Below, in pieces: positions 62,701 through 64,000 of a stretch of 64,000 bases of DNA. Source of the DNA: Asterochloris sp. CNOR1 (lineage: Eukaryota; Chlorophyta; Trebouxiophyceae; Trebouxiales; Trebouxiaceae); assembly GCA_963969365.1 (NCBI GenBank), contig OZ017746.1, positions 4,278,001-4,342,000 of the forward strand, written 5' to 3'. The notes under the pieces were generated by a model. It was given only the letters and a program-made list of their open reading frames with translations, did no database searches and had not been told where the DNA came from. Position numbers and translations under genes: made by a program. The stretch's first letter is position 1. The number at the start of each line of letters is the position of its first letter.

Positions 62701-64000
62701 GAGCAGGTGCAGGGTCTGGGGCGCGACCTAGCGGTGTGGCGGGAGCGGCAGCACATGGTTGCGGGGATGACCAGTTCAGAGCAGGTGAGTTGCTCTGCAG
62801 ACTGTACACAGCATGCGTGGCAGTTGTGGCGGGAGTGGCAGCACAGGAGCTGTGGGGATGAAGCAGGTGGTTTGCCACCAGCGTGTGACAGTTCAACTCT
62901 CTGGTCTTCTTGAGCTTCTTGAGCTGGAGTGAACTGCTGCAGCTGGTACTGCAGGCATGCCCAGGGGTTGCTGTGCTTATCATGGCACCCTCTGCTGGCA
63001 CAATGGATGCCAGAGCAGCAGCAAGCCTTTTAAAACTGGCCCTAGCTTGGATGATCTGGTGTAGTGTTGGTCAAGGTTCCACCTGATGGCCCACTGCTTG
63101 CCAGAGTGGTGTTCAGCCACCGACTGGCCTTGACAGGTCTGACGCTCGTTGCTTGGTGCAGGCTGAGCGGACCGTGCAGGTGGAGAGGGCACTGCGGGAG
63201 GTGCAGCAGGCAGTGGAGGCCGTCCAGGCGCAGCTGCCTCTCCTGGTGCAGGCACAGCTCCAGGAAGGCCTGCCCAGGGTTCAGGTGCATTGCAGGCGCA
63301 CTGTTGAGGTGCCTGCATGGCTTGTCACTCTGGATGTGTGGGCCTGCGTGGCCTGAGCTACATCTGCGACTGCATGCTGACTGCTGCAAGCAGCACCCCG
63401 CTGTCTTCAACCCTTTGAGAACATTGTGCACCCCAAGATGTGAGGTGCACTCCAAGTCAGACTGCGGAAAGCCCAGGCCTGCAGATAACTAAAGTCCCCA
63501 TGTGCTTCCTTTCCGTTTGCTACAGGAGATGGTGGCCGCCCAGGTGGAGGCCAGCCAGGGGAAGCTGGCGGCCCAGCAGGCAGAGGCGATGGCCAGCCTG
63601 CAGCAGCTGTGCGCAGCCACTGTCGGCGCCCAGGCGGCCACTGCTGCGGACCTGGAGGCTCATGTGTTGCAGCAGCAGCAGGCAGCTGCAGTAGATGCTG
63701 AGCAGGCGGCAGGCCTCAAGTCCCAGGTGGACGCCCTGGCCGCCAGCCTGGCAGTGCAGAAGGTCTCCTTGCAGGCTGCCCAGCAGCAGCTTGAGAAGAA
63801 GCAGGCCGACAAGCTGCACGGGCAGGCCGGCCTTCTGGAGCCCATGCAGGGCGCTCTGGAGCAGCTCGATGCGCTGCAAACCCAGGTAAAGAGGGCCTCA
63901 ATCTAAACTCAAGCCATGTGGCCAGGCACATAGCTGCAAAAACGCCCTTTGACTACAGCTCCATGAGCACTGGCATTGTCCCAAAGCAGGTCACGCAGCA
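50734..64000 (+). CDS. Very long Gln/Ala-rich coiled-coil protein (partial, continues past the window)
   Basis: Exons: 50734-51011, 51583-51708, 52645-52860, 53783-53914, 54309-54488, 54871-55010, 55437-55539, 55989-56093, 56938-57057, 57365-57595, 58199-58465, 58663-58692 (tentative), 59186-59284, 59555-59662, 59815-59958, 60438-60575, 61135-61229, 61681-61771, 62206-62784, 63162-63284, 63526-63885. Except for the 54871/55437 and 61135/61681 joins, all are phase 0, so nearly any exon can be skipped without a frameshift. Introns after 59284, 61229 and 61771 use GC donors. More than 1,150 residues are coded here, almost entirely heptad-like and rich in Gln, Ala, Glu and Leu (for example LQAVEGQASEVRRALQALRT). 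The N-terminal part is Pro/Gly-rich. Exon 62206-62784 holds about four internal ~32-residue repeats. No motor, GTPase or membrane domain is visible. A structural role (Golgi, centrosome, nuclear envelope) is only a guess. Confidence 0.78.
51669..52204 (+). repeat. Five tandem copies of a 3' exon edge with donor sites
   Basis: The exon ending at 51708 finishes gcgccagcacctccaccaac ag, followed by gtgtgc. Copies of this end lie at 51814 (gtgtgc retained), 51936 (gtgtcc), 52058 (gtacgc) and 52204 (donor lost). Steps are 106, 122, 122 and 146 bp. Four of the five keep a GT directly after CAG, so four competing 5' splice sites are present. Confidence 0.88.
53397..53860 (+). repeat. Five tandem ~97-bp copies of a 5' exon edge
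   Basis: The exon starting at 53783 (AAVIAEVLALGTDVERWRGE) is preceded by copies beginning at 53397, 53495, 53589 and 53685 (steps 98, 94, 96 and 98 bp). Peptides such as AAVTAEGLAQSTDVEFWKGE and AAVLAEVLAL are still readable but are interrupted or out of frame. Most copies keep gcag or acag in front; the third has ggag. Confidence 0.92.
54238..54380 (+). repeat. Duplicated 5' edge of the exon at 54309
   Basis: The start GTGTTGGTAGCCCTGCAGCA at 54309 is matched by gtgttggccctgcagcaggc at 54238, 71 bp upstream. The following ~35 bases (gctggccaggcttcaggc) are also shared. A weaker copy of the exon's 3' edge (gcagctgccgctgccaggag) lies downstream at about 54618. Confidence 0.82.
54960..55320 (+). 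repeat. Four tandem ~102-bp copies of a 3' exon edge
   Basis: The exon ending at 55010 (RALQALRTQVDGLDSANR) is followed by copies ending at 55112, 55213 and about 55317; steps are 102, 101 and ~104 bp. The first two copies keep CAACAG|GTGGGCT, identical to the real donor; the last has atgacag without GT. The real downstream exon is at 55437. Confidence 0.92.
56045..56326 (+). repeat. Copies of the 3' edge of the exon ending at 56093
   Basis: The exon end catgagctggcgggggccat...gccactgcagca|gtgagt is repeated with its end at 56213 (gttactgcagca|gtggac, 120 bp further) and, more decayed, near 56325 (gctgctgcag|gcagag). The second copy keeps a GT, and the third has a GC that could serve as a weak donor. 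Confidence 0.82.
56835..56990 (+). repeat. Duplicated 5' edge of the exon at 56938
   Basis: GCTAGGGCTGAGGAACTCGC at 56938 is preceded 103 bp upstream (56835) by gctagggctgaggaactggc, with its own ccttacag acceptor. The copy runs on to cagaccctgtgccg, as in the exon, but contains an early stop. Confidence 0.92.
57208..57470 (+). repeat. Two partial upstream copies of the exon at 57365
   Basis: The exon's 5' edge is matched at 57278 (after actgcag), 87 bp upstream, by gcaattggctgagctctgcc. An internal segment (cccggcaggagctggtgcag, continuing ctgcagcgccagcaggctg) recurs at 57220, 194 bp before its exonic position at 57414. Confidence 0.85.
58033..58260 (+). repeat. Decayed upstream copies of the exon at 58199
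   Basis: The exon start GAGAGCTTAGCCAAGGAGGA is preceded at 58033 by gacagtgtggccaaggagga (after ccctgcag) and at about 58130 by a shorter copy of the region agctgcgcgctctggtagag. Each copy is followed by an agcacagccaccggca block that resembles exon bases agcgcagccgctgca. Confidence 0.8.

Noticed and set aside
1-64000. Transposons, retroelements, viral fossils, tRNA and rRNA genes
   Set aside because: No transposase, reverse transcriptase, integrase, capsid-like frame, terminal repeat pair, or tRNA/rRNA signature was recognised by eye; a dedicated search could still find diverged ones.

Overview
The window is intron-dense nuclear DNA from a photosynthetic eukaryote, most likely a green alga of the trebouxiophyte kind. 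Coding sequence is split into many short exons. Nearly every intron ends in (c)tgcag, donors are mostly GTGAGY or GTGGGY with a clear minority of GC donors, and the sequence is rich in the hexamer CTGCAG. The gene content (plant-type glyoxylate reductase, DUF1350, DM9, ALBA, Lon, tRNA-splicing endonuclease) fits the green lineage. The species is inference. No rRNA, tRNA, CRISPR array, reverse transcriptase or transposase was recognised.

Layout. (1) 97-487, minus: last exon of a probable WD40-type protein. (2) 2364-5815, plus: glyoxylate/succinic-semialdehyde reductase, 8 exons. (3) 5919-6584 and 6946-7887, minus: two unrecognised small genes; the second diverges from (4) 8133-11871, plus: SEN34, a catalytic subunit of tRNA-splicing endonuclease, 8 exons. 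(5) about 12254-13007, plus: ankyrin-type repeat gene with a reading-frame break. (6) 14568-16173, minus: DM9-repeat protein, diverging from (7) 16439-26388, plus: complete organellar Lon protease, 20 exons, 998 aa. (8) 26561-33386, minus: unrecognised membrane-anchored coiled-coil protein, convergent with Lon. (9) 34254-36732 minus and 38506-40920 plus: two ALBA-domain paralogues in inverted orientation with matching intron positions, and a poorly resolved minus-strand gene between them. (10) about 42018-45499, plus: AT-hook plus HMG/YABBY-like chromatin protein. (11) 45544-49073, minus: DUF1350 alpha/beta-hydrolase-like protein, convergent with (10). (12) about 50734 to the window end, plus: very long Gln/Ala-rich coiled-coil protein, unfinished at 64000.

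The most unusual property is not a gene but a repeated architecture. In most of the multi-exon genes, one edge of an exon together with its splice site and flanking intron is tandemly duplicated 2-5 times into the neighbouring intron, with unit lengths mostly about 70-125 bp. The copies have decayed reading frames but often keep splice-site-like ends. The clearest cases are GLYR exon 5 (exact 92-bp spacing, three acceptors), Lon exon 12 (a conserved AAA+ exon with three decayed copies upstream) and at least six exons of the terminal coiled-coil gene. The pattern suggests that local tandem duplication is building introns and decoy splice sites here. Exon models were made by hand: I required compatible phases across each junction and checked that exon lengths sum to whole codons. 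They are strong where a protein family is recognised and tentative elsewhere.
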